Assembly (NCBI GenBank): GCA_014529385.2
Contig: CM043955.1
Span: 149,621,640-149,685,639, forward strand
Source: Adiantum capillus-veneris
Lineage: Eukaryota; Streptophyta; Polypodiopsida; Polypodiales; Pteridaceae
Direction of reading: 5' to 3'
Length of the DNA stretch: 64,000 bases
The notes under the pieces are model-generated. The model was not told the DNA's origin. It saw only the letters and a list, made by a program, of their open reading frames with translations, and searched no databases. A program made the translations under genes and the position numbers. Every line of letters starts with the position of its first letter. Position 1 is the stretch's first letter. Shown one piece after another: positions 1 to 11,096 of the stretch.

Positions 1-37
1 CACACACACACACACACACACATACACACACACACAA
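1..37. repeat. (CA)n microsatellite
   Basis: The window opens in a CA dinucleotide run with one interruption. It is the distal part of the LTR fragment described next; read on the minus strand it is a (TG)n tract following the CTT/CAT-rich presumed 5' untranslated part of that LTR. Confidence 0.9.
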
Positions 38-132
38 GGAGGTGAAGAAGAAGAAGAAGATGGAGATGGAGATGGAGCAAGAGCACTCTTCTATTGCACA
101 AATGAGAGAGTCCCTGAATTTTAGGTTTAGTT

Positions 133-144
133 GGCTTTTATACG
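133..144 (-). promoter_or_regulatory. TATA-box-like motif of LTR fragment
   Basis: The minus strand reads CGTATAAAAGCC, a good match to the plant TATA consensus, about 220 bases inside the inferred LTR start. Assigned by motif and position only. Confidence 0.5.
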
Positions 145-363
145 AGCTCACCCCATTCACACTTGGGCGCCCATGCTTAGTCAACTAATCCCTTGAATGT
201 CCCAGTTAGAGTGCGCCTCTCATCGGCAATCACTCTTACCCTTTTCCTATTGGACCAACAAGCCCGGTACCTGACTCTACCAAATAAATAATACAACGTC
301 CATCGTAGGTTACAACGTCCGTCTCGTAGGTGATAGGGTGTCCATGAGCCGTGAGGGTTAACA

Positions 364-376
364 TGCCCCCCTTCCT
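364..376 (-). other. polypurine tract (plus-strand DNA priming site)
   Basis: AGGAAGGGGGGCA on the minus strand sits immediately before the TGTTAACC start of the LTR fragment. This is the normal position of the RNase-H-resistant primer for second-strand synthesis. From here to 537 I see no supported gene; a short minus-strand open frame in 375-464 has no recognisable domain and may be the tail of the element's last ORF. Confidence 0.55.
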
Positions 377-537
377 GATGTAGATTCCGTCCTCGGAAGC
401 TATTGAGTTGAAGCTCGTTGGTCGAGGTGGAAGAGCATTTGAGATGAATGTCCTTAGCCTTCATTAGTCACTGCAAAATCAAACAACATTGCACAGTAAT
501 TTCATTCTCATAAGCAATTAAAAAGCATATGCAATTT

Positions 538-542
538 TAGGC
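538..542. repeat. target-site duplication TAGGC (left) of element G1
   Basis: TAGGC precedes the left LTR (starting TGTTAAGG) and is repeated immediately after the right LTR end at 19552-19556. A 5-bp duplication is typical of Ty3/gypsy integration and shows that both ends belong to one insertion event. Confidence 0.95.
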
Positions 543-1570
<1,028 letters not shown>

Positions 1571-1582
1571 CCCCCCCCCTCC
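1571..1582 (-). other. G1 polypurine tract
   Basis: On the minus strand a GGAGGGGGGGGG tract directly abuts the TGTTCAGC start of the 3' LTR. This is the expected second-strand primer and fixes the element's orientation. Confidence 0.9.
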
Positions 1583-1858
1583 GCGTTCATGTCGTCCCTG
1601 ACATGAACTTTATGCTTGGTCAATAAAGTCCTGTCGTCTTGCGCATCTGCAAATGTGATTCGTATCGCAGGTTGCCGATGGTCAAGGTTGGGCCGAATAT
1701 TTTGCTTTCGTGGGTGAAAAAGCCGGTGTAGAAAGCTTCTTCGAATGTTTGCATGTGGAAGCTAGGCAAAAACATAATCCTCTGGTATAGGAGGTGCAAC
1801 ACTTTTGGAGAAGGCTGCAATGAAAGGTCATACATCATATCAGTCACTGTGTCGGCCG

Positions 1859-4843
1859 TCAATAGTACACTCGAGGTCGTGGCTTTATCGCGAACACTTC
1901 AATGCAAGCTAAGAGAGTCCTGCAAATTTTCTTGAGCATCTGACACGAAAGGTCAGAAGAGCCAGTAAAGAGCTTGATGGTGCCCGTTAGGGTTTTCACC
2001 ATGTAGGCTTTACCTATTCTCTCTCCTGCCTTTGGTCCTGGCATCCTTGGGTAATTAAGCCAATTTGGCTTCTTTTCTGCAATCCTGCCATGCTCTTTCC
2101 AGCTTCTGACTCTTGGCACCGGGCAGAAGGTTGCATCCTCCCGAATCTCCTTTGGTGCCTCTACCAAGTAGATGAGGTAGGCTGGGTATTTGTTCAGCCA
2201 ACCTTTCCTCCATCTAGGCTGCGAATCTACAATCTTCTTTGATTGTTCCTCTTTTGTGATGTCGCCTTCGTAAAGAGCGACATACTGCTCCTCCTCTATT
2301 CTCTTTTTCGTTTTTATCACTTCAAACTTCATCAAAGGGAAAGGCAGGCTGGGTTGCATCCACTCTTCATGGAGCACTTTTGTGTCTAACCCCTGAAGTT
2401 TAATGGAGATTAGGAGTCTCCTCTCCCATTCCATTTCCGCCTTGGCACTCTCCTCTGTTGACTTTTCTATTTGGTCATGGAGCCTTTGTTCTTCTTCTTC
2501 AGAGATTCCTGAAGTTGAGGCCACCTCTTGAACTGGGGCTGGATCTTCAATTGTGGTTGCCTCTCCAGTTTCTGGTAGCTCTATGGCTGCTCCACCTGAT
2601 CCTTCTTGTGGTGTCTCTGTCTCTCTTCTTTGTTGCTCTTGTAGATCTTGGAGCTGTTTGCGGAGGGTCTCATTCTCTGTTCTTAGTGTTTGATTTTCTA
2701 AAGTGAGCCTCTCCTCTGCTGCCAATGATCCCTCCGCAATGTGCAACCTTTGCACTTGCTCTAATCTTAGCTCTCTTTGTAAGCTTCGGACCTGGTCTTC
2801 CAGAGCTGGTACAAGAGCTCCCTCTTGTTCGGTTCCTGCTCTGCTAGCTCTAGGGGTAGTCCTGAATCTAGTGATTGTTCTTTCTTGGAGCTCGACTCTT
2901 TCCCTTAGCTCAATGACCTCATCTTTAGCCGCCTCCAAGTCGTCTTCCATCCGCTCCCTTGCTTCCTGTGCACTTGTTACTTCTCTTGAAGCCTCGGCTA
3001 GCTAGAGTATCAAGCCATCTCTCTCGTTTTCCGCATCGTAGAGTGATGCTTTATGACTTTTAGATTCAGTCATAGCATCCTCTAATTTCCTCTGCAACTC
3101 GACTTCCCTTTGTTTCGCTGTCTCAATCTCCACTTCCTTTGCCTTGGATCTTTCTTTGATCTTGTTGAGCAGTTCATGCACCATGTGCATGTCTTTTTCA
3201 TCTTCATCTGTCAACTCTAAAGCTTTTTTGGCCACCACCTCCACTGGCTTCGGCTCTTCTAGTACGTTCTGCTCGTCCAGTTTTTCATCACTTTCTTTTG
3301 TACTCTTTGTATTTTCCTCTGTCCCTCTCCGATCATCTCGTTTTTGTAGGGTGATCCCATAAACCGCCTCAAGGGCCTCTTCTTCAGTGTACCCTATCGC
3401 TACCAGATCCTCATAATCGCTTTTCTTTTGCTGAATTGGATCTATCTCCTTTTCCTTGGTCCCGGCCTCCGGCTTTTCCATACCAGCCGTGTCCATCTCT
3501 ACTGTGGTCTCTTCCACAATGATTTCCGTCTTCTTCGGGCTGGGTACATCAGTAAAGGAGGGCTGATTGTCCTCAGTCATCTTGGCTTTCCCTTTGTTTG
3601 CTTGCCCGTCTTTCTCTTGAGGCTCAGCTTTTAAAAGCTGTACTTCCTCTTCAGTGTATGGCTCGACAGGTTGCTGCTCCAGTATAGCCTCTGACTCCTC
3701 ATAAGCTCTAATATATTGATCATATTGATCAACATGTGGCCTGGCTGAGCTAGTTCCGACTTTAGTGGGGTCTGGAACCCACTTTTCTTCAAAGTCCCCC
3801 TTTAGAGCTCTTTCCGCTCTAAACTGCTCCACCATTCTTGCCATTCTTGCCGCTTTCTGACTTTTGGTTTGCTTGGGAGCAACCTTCTTCTTTGCTTTCT
3901 TCATAATCGGCTCATCCACATTCTCTTCAGGTTCTGAAACTATTTCTAGTTTCCTGCGTGCTCTTGTGGACGCCCTCTTGGATACTTCAGGCTGTTCTTC
4001 CTCCTCATCGGCTTCTCTAAGCCACTCATTCTGGGAGGGAACCTTTGGCCATTGATCTCTGGCTCCAATAGCTTCATAAGCTATTCTTGTTAGAACTTTA
4101 GCTCCTCCTATATACTTTGGCTTCTCGTTGTGCATGGCAATTACTTGCTCGTGGATGTGTTGAGCGTAATTCACCTCTTTTGGCATATTGCTCTTCAATG
4201 CCCATGTGATGGTAGTTGCAATGGCATGGGGCGGTGTCGTATACTTTTGCGGTCTTTTACTGCAAATATGGAGAAATTAGTTGTACAGTCGGCAAAGGGT
4301 TGCCGCTCTTTGGTCTGCCATATCTCCATAAGTTGCATTCTGTTTCTTGGACCCATAAACCTCTATAGCCTCCCTTCTTTCCCTGACAGAGCTCCCTTTG
4401 TTGTTCAGCTTCAATGCATCTGCAATGAGCTGTGGAGTGATCTGTACCTCTACTTTCTCTCCATCTATTGCTGTCAATGTGGCTTTCCCATCCTTCTGAA
4501 TGGAGGTTGCCAACTCATACACTCTTCTTGTATCTACACCTGATGGTCTCGAGGTGAAGAATCTGTGCAAGTCTGCCCTTTCCAGGTACCTGCTGATGTT
4601 CTCTGACCTGCTATAATCCACCAATTCTTGTGGGATCATCGGTATATCCACCGCTTGCCCTTGAGGATCTCTGAAAGTCCCCTGGTAGATCTTTATTCCC
4701 TCTTGTTGCAGTACTGCTTCCTCCACCCAAGTTTTGGTTGGCTTGAGGGTTTCTGCTGGAATGTCAAATGGTTCCGCTTCTGCAAGAGCATCTTTGATTG
4801 TCGGTCTTTTTCTCTTCGTTGCCGATAACTTGGCGGAATCCAT
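1859..4843 (-). pseudogene. G1 3' ORF: about 995-codon coiled-coil protein with two in-frame stops
   Basis: One reading frame runs from the ATG at 4843 to 1859, broken only by stops near 4274 and 3002, so I read it as one decayed gene. The first about 190 codons are a folded-looking domain (MDSAKLSATKRKRPTIKDAL start). A Lys/Arg-rich nuclear-localisation-like segment and acidic stretches follow. The middle to late part (about 3250-2480) is heptad-like, rich in Glu/Arg/Leu, a likely long coiled coil; a C-terminal segment has conserved Trp and Tyr. The ATG is preceded by a pyrimidine-poor TTACAG that could be a splice acceptor, as for downstream ORFs expressed from spliced RNA. It occupies the env-like position of plant gypsy elements, but no signal peptide or membrane segment is seen. 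Function unknown. Confidence 0.7.
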
Positions 4844-5010
4844 GGATCCTGTAACTCCAATTTCAGAAGTTAGCGTCTTTTTAGTACTGAAAGCCGAAAT
4901 GAAGCTTTTAACTATTCAAATGACTTGAAAATTGAAACATGAGCTATTCAGGGCCTAAGGATGCAGGGTAGGTGAAAAAATATGCAAACTGGGCTCAAAA
5001 TCATGCTGGA
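4844..5010. other. short non-coding stretch upstream of the 3' ORF
   Basis: Non-coding sequence between the 3' ORF start and the first palindrome. It holds the possible splice acceptor just before the ORF. Nothing else is recognisable. Confidence 0.4.
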
Positions 5011-6020
5011 GACATCATACGCGTATGATGTCTTTTGTGTCAAAATGACTTCATATTGGTTGTGCTTGTAGCTGATAGTGTATACATGAGTATCATATGC
5101 TTGGATTTGAGTTTGGATCCCATTTGGTCAAGTTTTGGCCAGTTTAGTCCAGTTCAGGCTCTTGGCAAAATTTTGAAAGGAAATTGGATTTTATGATCCA
5201 AATTGGATAAAACTTGGTGGTTCACCTTCAAATGGCATGTAGATCACTTCTGTTTGGTGGTTGAAGCCCTGAGGTGCCAAAATCACATAGTGAGACATCA
5301 TACGCGTATGATGTCTTTTAGTGTATTTTTGGACCAAATTTCTCTATAAGCTTGGATATGGCTTTAGATAGGCTTATTCAGTGGATTTATGAATTTTGGA
5401 TAGATTTTGGGCTAAAAATGGCTCTGGAGACATCATACGCGTATGATGTCTTTTTCATCAATTTTTCATGGGATTGATTTTGTGGACTCCCCATGTACTA
5501 GTGAAGGACTGTCTCTACTCAAATCTTGGTTTGGACTTGAGTATGTTGAATTTGGGCTAAAATAGGCTTTGGATGAAGGATTTTTCCCTCAATTGGGCTA
5601 ATGGGGTGATCCACTTGACCAAATGGTTCCAAACTTCATATGTAGCATGTATTAGATATATATAATGGATGTATGATGTCAAATGAGCAGTTTTGGCTCT
5701 GTAAGTGCAAATAGACATCATACGCGTATGATGTCTTTTTTTGTCAAAATGGTGCTTTTTGGTTCCAGATAGCTTATAGATGTGTTAATCAACAATCCTA
5801 CAAAGTTTCAATGAGTTTGGAGTTATTTTGACAAAATTAGGACCAAAAATCAATTTTATGGCCTACTTTGCGTCTTTTTGGTTTTCCTTGGGTTTTCTAA
5901 CTCCAATTCTCATGATACTTGGTTCATAGGATGTGATTAACATGTGGAATGAGGCTATGCACTCAACTGTTGAAATGGATGTGAAAATCATGTTGTGAGA
6001 CATCATACGCGTATGATGTC
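5011..6020. repeat. G1 3' palindrome array: five copies of a 22-bp perfect palindrome
   Basis: The half-site GACATCATACG followed by its exact reverse complement occurs at 5011-5032, 5294-5315, 5429-5450, 5714-5735 and 5999-6020. Start-to-start distances are 283, 135, 285 and 285 bp. All five copies are perfect, whereas the DNA between them is only loosely similar (for example a GATCCAAAT..AAACTTGG motif recurs), as if a degenerate 285-bp tandem repeat were kept only at the palindrome. The tract lies between the Trp-repeat ORF and the 3' ORF and has no credible gene. The same palindrome recurs in the 5' leader. Confidence 0.95.
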
Positions 6021-7664
6021 TTTTCTTGAAATGTTGGTCTTTTTGTGCAAAGAATGCTTTGTGCTAGTGCCCTAAGCCCTGCTAACTAGTTTTCAACTTA
6101 AAAAGTCATTAGTTTAGCTAAAAAGCCCCCTTATAGGCATTTCAGTCTCCGAAGTCGCCTTTTTGCCTTGGAGTTGAATTTCTTCAACTTTTCTTCTCGA
6201 GAGTTGCATTTCCAGCTCATTGGATATGTTGTGAAGCCACCTATTTGGTTGAACTTGACTTTGCCTCCCCGTTCTCCATCTTTCTCCATTTGGTTGCCCG
6301 AAAGCGTCTTTTTCACCATCGGTCAGTGAATCAGCTTTCTTTTGGGTTTTGCTTGCAAACATAAGTCATCCATGTATATTTGAAGCTGCTTGTGAAATTT
6401 CATGTCATTTCGTCGTCAATTTTAGCCGTTATGCCAAAATGACGCTTTGTGTGTCCGCAGCCAAATCGGTTGTTCCGACCTACTTTTGGTGATCCAAACC
6501 CGGAGATACTCCATGGTTGCATTGCCCTCGATGTTGTTAAGCTTCCTGAGAAGTTTTGTGTCGTTTCTACAACTTTTTTCTGTTTGCCTCTTGCAGGCTT
6601 TGTTGACCTAGGGTTTTTCAAGTCGTTCTTTCTCGAGCTTTGAGTGTTAGAAACCCATCTTCTATGTTAGGGTAACCCACCTCTAAGTTCTTGCAAGGTT
6701 TGGTTAGGCGGTTGTGCCCCTACCTAGCGTTCCTCCCCATTCCCCGTCTGCTCTTGTTTCTTGGTTTTGGTCAGTTTTCGCGACAAAAGTTAACGATAAG
6801 CATCAAAAGCTTATGGCGACGAGTCTACCTCTCATGTCTGGTGTCCTCTGAGCTCTCGTAGCAGTCATAGAAGGCGGTAGAAGGTCGGATGCTCCTGTGT
6901 GCTCTTTGCTCTCTCCAAGAAGGTAATAGTGGAAATGAGCTTGAAAGTGAAGTGAAAAATACTTAACTTCGGACTTCCCGGATCACTTGTTACCAAATTT
7001 GACATGTGCTCCTATCTCGTCGTGAAATGCACTTTAGGATTTGAAATTTCTCAATTTGGACTCCGTTTGACCTGTTTCTGAGAAATCTGTCCACTTTGCC
7101 AAAATTCTGTCATTTCGGGCTTTCCGCAACTTTTTCAGAATTGTACCCAATTTTTACCATGGGTTGCCCTTGTCATTAGGACCATCACCGTCTATTCTTT
7201 TCTTTTTTCCGATCTCATTTCACCTGCTTTTTTATTTTTCTTTTACTTTTATCAAGAAAATCATAAAAAATAAAGGAAAATAGCAAATTGAAGCCAAAAA
7301 ATTCCAAACATACACGATAAATAGCTGGTAACCCTGTGTATATGAATATACACTTATTTGTGATTTTTGGACTTGGATTACCACTTTTTTCACTTTTTTG
7401 CTCCAAAAACACTCTTATTTAGTGATATTTACACATCTAGAGACCCAAATTCATCATTTGATCTCTTCTTGTTGCAAAACAAGGTATATAAGGGCATAAA
7501 TATTATCAATATCCGCAATCAAACATAAAAATTGCAAAATCATGTAAGACACTGCCCTTGTAATATAATTTTTGTTTTTCTTTGTTTTTGGCGCTTGTAG
7601 CTGCTTTGTAACTCCTGTATACCTGTATACCTCCCCCCCTCCTAGTCTGAGTCCTCCCGGACGA
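6021..7664. other. G1 internal non-coding tract
   Basis: About 1.6 kb between the palindrome array and the Trp-repeat ORF. Short open frames exist on both strands (for example 6114-6362, 6449-6643, 7215-7412), but none has a recognisable domain or a counterpart in the related elements. A T/C-rich stretch ending in CAG near 6594 on the plus strand looks like a splice acceptor but is on the wrong strand for this element. I call the tract non-coding. Confidence 0.5.
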
Positions 7665-8297
7665 CTATGAAGTGTCTGTGGGCGAAGCATTGTAGTTGTT
7701 TTGGTCATAAGTTCCCAATGCAATTGCAGAGCGATGATACAACAGCCTTTCCAATAAAGCTGCTCTTTGTTTGATTGAAGGATTGGTGGTCGGGTTTTGG
7801 GTTGGTGATACTTCGGTAGTAGAATCAGTAGATGGATTCATCTTTACCTTGTTGTTCTTGTGCACAATCCAAATCTGCTTCCGCTTCGCTTGTGCTTGCC
7901 ACAAACTCTTTGCGACCCAAACCTGCTTTGTCCTTTATGTTGATTTCCTCGCCTTGAAATACCTAGGAGTTTCCGTTGATTGTACGGAAGGAAATTCCTG
8001 TTTACAAATCTTTGGGATCCAAATTTGCTTGCTATAGCTTTGTGCCGTCATGAACTTCTTTGGAATCCAGATCTGTTTCACTGTCCTTGATTGTCTGGAA
8101 TCACTCTGTTGTCTGGTATTGAAGACTCTGCTTTCCACCTTTGTGTTCTCTGGCACAACCTTTTTTGGTCTCCATACCAACTTTGACTCCGTTTTTTCCC
8201 AAGGTTGAGCTGTTATATTATTGCTTGTCTTCCTTATCCACTTTGAGAATTCCTCGTCGAAGAGTAATCCGGTTGTAAAGAAACTTTTGGTTGCCAT
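7665..8297 (-). pseudogene. Trp-x-Pro-Lys repeat ORF after second protease (G1)
   Basis: An open frame of about 210 codons with one internal stop near 7932. It carries at least five spaced copies of a short motif: LVWRPK, IWIPK (twice), VWVAK and IWIVHK, separated by polar Ser/Thr/Gln/Lys-rich linkers. The start overlaps the end of the integrase/protease ORF (8234) in another frame. The equivalent place in element G2 (21420-22080) has WVPK, WIPK, WVPK and LWAPR, so the repeat is a shared feature of these gypsy elements and not chance. The motif suggests a linear peptide-binding or RNA-binding tail. No enzyme motif is present and function is unknown. Confidence 0.6.
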
Positions 8298-9538
8298 TGC
8301 TTCTTCTTTTTCTCGGGTTGTTGTTTACCTTTGTCTTTGGATTCGTCCTTTGGAGTTGGCTCTACTCCTTTGGTGAACTTAACTGATTGACTTTCACCTT
8401 CGTATTTGATAAGCACTGATTTAGAACTCCAGTCAATCATTGCATTGTATTGTTTCTGCCATGGTTGTCCTAGCAATAATGGATGTTGTGTAGCTTGGTC
8501 TTCAACCACGTAAAACATATGAGGATACACATATTGGTTAATCTGTATATGTAAAACTGTGCATCCGACATTTTTGATTGAATTCTCAGAGTAACTCTTT
8601 AACTCTTGCTTGGCAGTTTGTAGTTTAGTGTCATTTGTCAATTGTCTATACAAACTGAGTGAAAGTAGGTTAGCTTGAGCTCCTGAATCCAATAGTGCTC
8701 TGGCTTTGAGTTGGTTGGTTCCTACTTTGCATTCAATGATGGGTTCTTCTTTGTCATTATCCATTTCTGTTATACTGACTGCGTTTATTCGTATTGCTCC
8801 TTCATTGCGCTGTTTCTGACGCAGTAGTCTTCTTTTCTCCATTCTTTCCTTCGCCTCGGCTTGCGCTTCCTCCACAATCTTTTTCTTTTTCTGGACACGC
8901 AGCTTTTCTTGATGTATTTTGAGAAGCATGTCTTGGGTTAGCGGCAAAAGATACTTTTTCACTCTGCATCCACTAATCCAATTGGGCATTTCTTCTCCGT
9001 CTAATGTAGCAAGCTTGACGGCTCCACTTGGTGATAGATCTTTAATCACCAGAGGTCCCATCCCTCGCTTTTTAAGCTTCTTAGCATGCTGTTTCAGAGT
9101 GTAAACTAGGACATAGTCCCCAACCTTAAACTCTTTAGTCCGCACATGCTTATCAAAAAATTCCTTTTGTCGCCTTTTTTGAGCGTAGATAGAAGCTACT
9201 GCTTTTAGGCGAAGCTCATCTAGCTTTTCCAGGTCATCTATTCTATCAGAAAGCTCGTGCCCTGTCCACTCTAGATCCTTAGCCACCCTTAAGGTTGAAA
9301 TCAAGAATTCTATTGGTAAGATAGCATTTAGCCCAAAAACCATGTTATATGGGGTCGTTCCTATTGATGTTTTATATGCTACCCTATATGCCCATAATGT
9401 TGAATGCAACTTCTGGTCCCAGTCAGTTCTCGACTCAGATACAATCTTCGTAAGGACCGTGCATATGGTTTTGTTTGTTGCTTCAGCTTGTCCGTTTGCT
9501 TGTGGATGATACGGGGCTGATTTCCTATGGATTACCAT
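8234..9538 (-). CDS. G1 integrase C-terminal part plus second retropepsin-like domain
   Basis: The 434-codon frame begins in the integrase catalytic core, where QANGQAEATNK carries the third acid (Glu) of the DDE triad. It continues through the C-terminal integrase domain (VGDYVLVYTLKQ, then GMGPLVIKDLS and KLATLDGEEMPNW) and a Lys/Glu-rich linker of about 60 residues. It then enters an aspartic-protease-like domain: LLDSGAQAN (active-site DSGA at plus 8679-8692), a hydrophobic strand ending HMFYVVED, and LLLGQPW, matching the Leu-Gly-x-Pro strand of retropepsins. A standard protease domain is already present upstream of RT, so this is a second copy. The upstream integrase part is in another frame because of a disruption at 9539-9634. 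Confidence 0.85.
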   Translation of the reverse strand: MVIHRKSAPYHPQANGQAEATNKTICTVLTKIVSESRTDWDQKLHSTLWAYRVAYKTSIGTTPYNMVFGLNAILPIEFLISTLRVAKDLEWTGHELSDRIDDLEKLDELRLKAVASIYAQKRRQKEFFDKHVRTKEFKVGDYVLVYTLKQHAKKLKKRGMGPLVIKDLSPSGAVKLATLDGEEMPNWISGCRVKKYLLPLTQDMLLKIHQEKLRVQKKKKIVEEAQAEAKERMEKRRLLRQKQRNEGAIRINAVSITEMDNDKEEPIIECKVGTNQLKARALLDSGAQANLLSLSLYRQLTNDTKLQTAKQELKSYSENSIKNVGCTVLHIQINQYVYPHMFYVVEDQATQHPLLLGQPWQKQYNAMIDWSSKSVLIKYEGESQSVKFTKGVEPTPKDESKDKGKQQPEKKKKQWQPKVSLQPDYSSTRNSQSG

Positions 9539-9634
9539 GAATTCATCTAGAAGGATCTTATCACTTCATTTATAAAATGTGTGCCTCGATCACTCACAAT
9601 TTCTATTGGCAATCCATATCGTACAAAGACGTAT

Positions 9635-11094
9635 TCATACAAAAATTGTGCCGTGGTCCTTGGCATCTGCTTTTTGAGTTGCCTTTGCTTCGACCCACTT
9701 TGTTAGATAGTCTGTAGCCACAATGATGTATTGTGCATGAGTCTTATATGCAGGAGGTGAAATGGGTCCGACATAATCAATCCCCCATTTTGCAAAAGCT
9801 CTTGCCCCCATCATTGGTCTAAGCGGCATATCATCTCTTTTAAGTGGTACTTTGGTCCGCTGACAGTCATCACACCGTTTAACGTATTCCTCAGCGTCCA
9901 TATGTAATGTTGGCCACCATATTCCTGCGGCTAAGACAAGTTTTGCTGTCTTATCACCTGAGAAATGGCCTCCACCTACTCCTCCATGAGCTTGCTCCAG
10001 GATTATCACATACTCAGACTCTGATGCGCAAATCCTAAGCTGGTTGTCTTTAACTCTCTTATAGAGTTGATCTCCTATTAAAGCGTAATCTCTAGCTTCT
10101 GTCTCTACTGATTTCTGACGAGCTCTTGACGGTCCTTCTGGGAAAGTTCTATTTGTGAGATATTCAACAATATACTGACTCCATTCTGGAGCGATCATTA
10201 TCTGATATAATGTCGAATACTCTGCTGGCGGTTTTGATGAACATACAGTGACATATTTATGTACGCTTTCTTTCATTCCTGGCCAATAGACTCCCAATTG
10301 TAACAAATTCCTATATGTGTTCCTTCTTGAACAATGAAATGCACATTCCTGAACATGTGCTTCGCGCAGATATATATTATATTCCTCAGGATTGATGCAT
10401 AGTCGTAAAACATGATCATTTCCCAATTGATACAACCTTCCTGCAACCAATTGAAGATTCTTGGATTGCTGAATAGCAATATGTTTCAGGTTGTATTCTC
10501 TTCTATCGAACTCTCCTCCATAGGTTAATAGGTTAACGACATTTTGAGACCACTTCGGTATCATTTCTATGTTGAACAAGTACGCGTCTGGCATGTCGTC
10601 ATCTACTCCTATAGGGTCTTCTCCATTCGTCAATCGCGAAAGATGATCAGCTCTAAGATGTGTTTTTCCTTTCTTTACTACTACCGTGAAGTCGAATTCC
10701 AGTAAGATAATGAACCATCTCACTATTCTCCCGGTATTGCATGGTTTATTCACTAGGTAGAGCAAGGCTTGGTGATCCGTAAAAAACACAAACTTGTTGG
10801 CTAGAAGATAATGCCGAAATTTCTTCACAGCATATATCATTCCTAATCCTTCTCGCTCTGTTGTGGTGTAATTCTTCTCTGATTGTTGAGCTGTCGACTG
10901 GCGTAACAGATAGGAAAATCCATGTTTCCTTCTTCTGGCTGAGTCAGAATGCATCCTATTGCATATGCCGAAGCATCTATATGCACATGGAATATCTTCT
11001 CCCAATCTGGTGATTTCAAAACTGGAGCAGTAATGAGTGCCTCTTTCAATTTCTTGAACGATTCCTCACACTCCTCTGTCCATTCAAAGTTCAC
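9635..11094 (-). pseudogene. G1 RNase H and integrase (tandem H2C2 modules, core D)
   Basis: RNase H starts with FHVHIDASAYAIGCIL and continues through NYTTTEREGLGMIYAVKKF, FFTDHQALLYLVNKP and the HLSRL end. There is a frame change near 10900-11000. Two similar zinc-binding modules then follow: one at about 10430-10240 (LRLC..E..YLREAH..AFHC..GVYWP..YVTVC) and a second at about 10075-9855 (LRICASESEY, EQAHGGVGGGHFS, GIWWPTL, KRCDDCQ), the latter a good H2C2 integrase N-terminal domain. The catalytic core begins KWGIDYVGPISP with the first Asp. The second Asp region (SDRGTHF equivalent) lies in the broken stretch 9539-9634. Single-copy elements have one H2C2 module, as G2 does. Confidence 0.85.
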
Positions 11095-11096
11095 TA

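Larger units (their letters stand above)
1..363 (-). mobile_element. partial 3' LTR of a minus-strand LTR retrotransposon
   Basis: On the minus strand a purine tract (AGGAAGGGGGGCA) is followed directly by TGTTAACC, the usual polypurine-tract/3' LTR junction. About 220 bases further comes a TATA-type motif (GTATAAAAGCC, plus positions 133-144), then a pyrimidine/CTT-rich stretch and the (TG)n run that leaves the window. That order fits U3, promoter and R of an LTR. The other end is outside the window, so neither length nor target duplication can be measured. The element body should lie to the right, in sequence now split by the insertion of G1, but no coding part could be identified there. 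Confidence 0.55.

Noticed and set aside
1859-4843. Envelope glycoprotein gene in G1
   Set aside because: Position fits, but there is no signal peptide, membrane anchor or cysteine pattern; the coiled coil and basic stretch point elsewhere.
5011-6020. CRISPR-like array (short palindromic repeats with spacers)
   Set aside because: Spacing is about 285 bp, spacers are related to each other, no cas genes, and the context is a plant retrotransposon.
6400-6643. Overlapping small ORFs on both strands in the G1 non-coding tract
   Set aside because: No domain, no homologous frame in related elements, and both strands open by chance.
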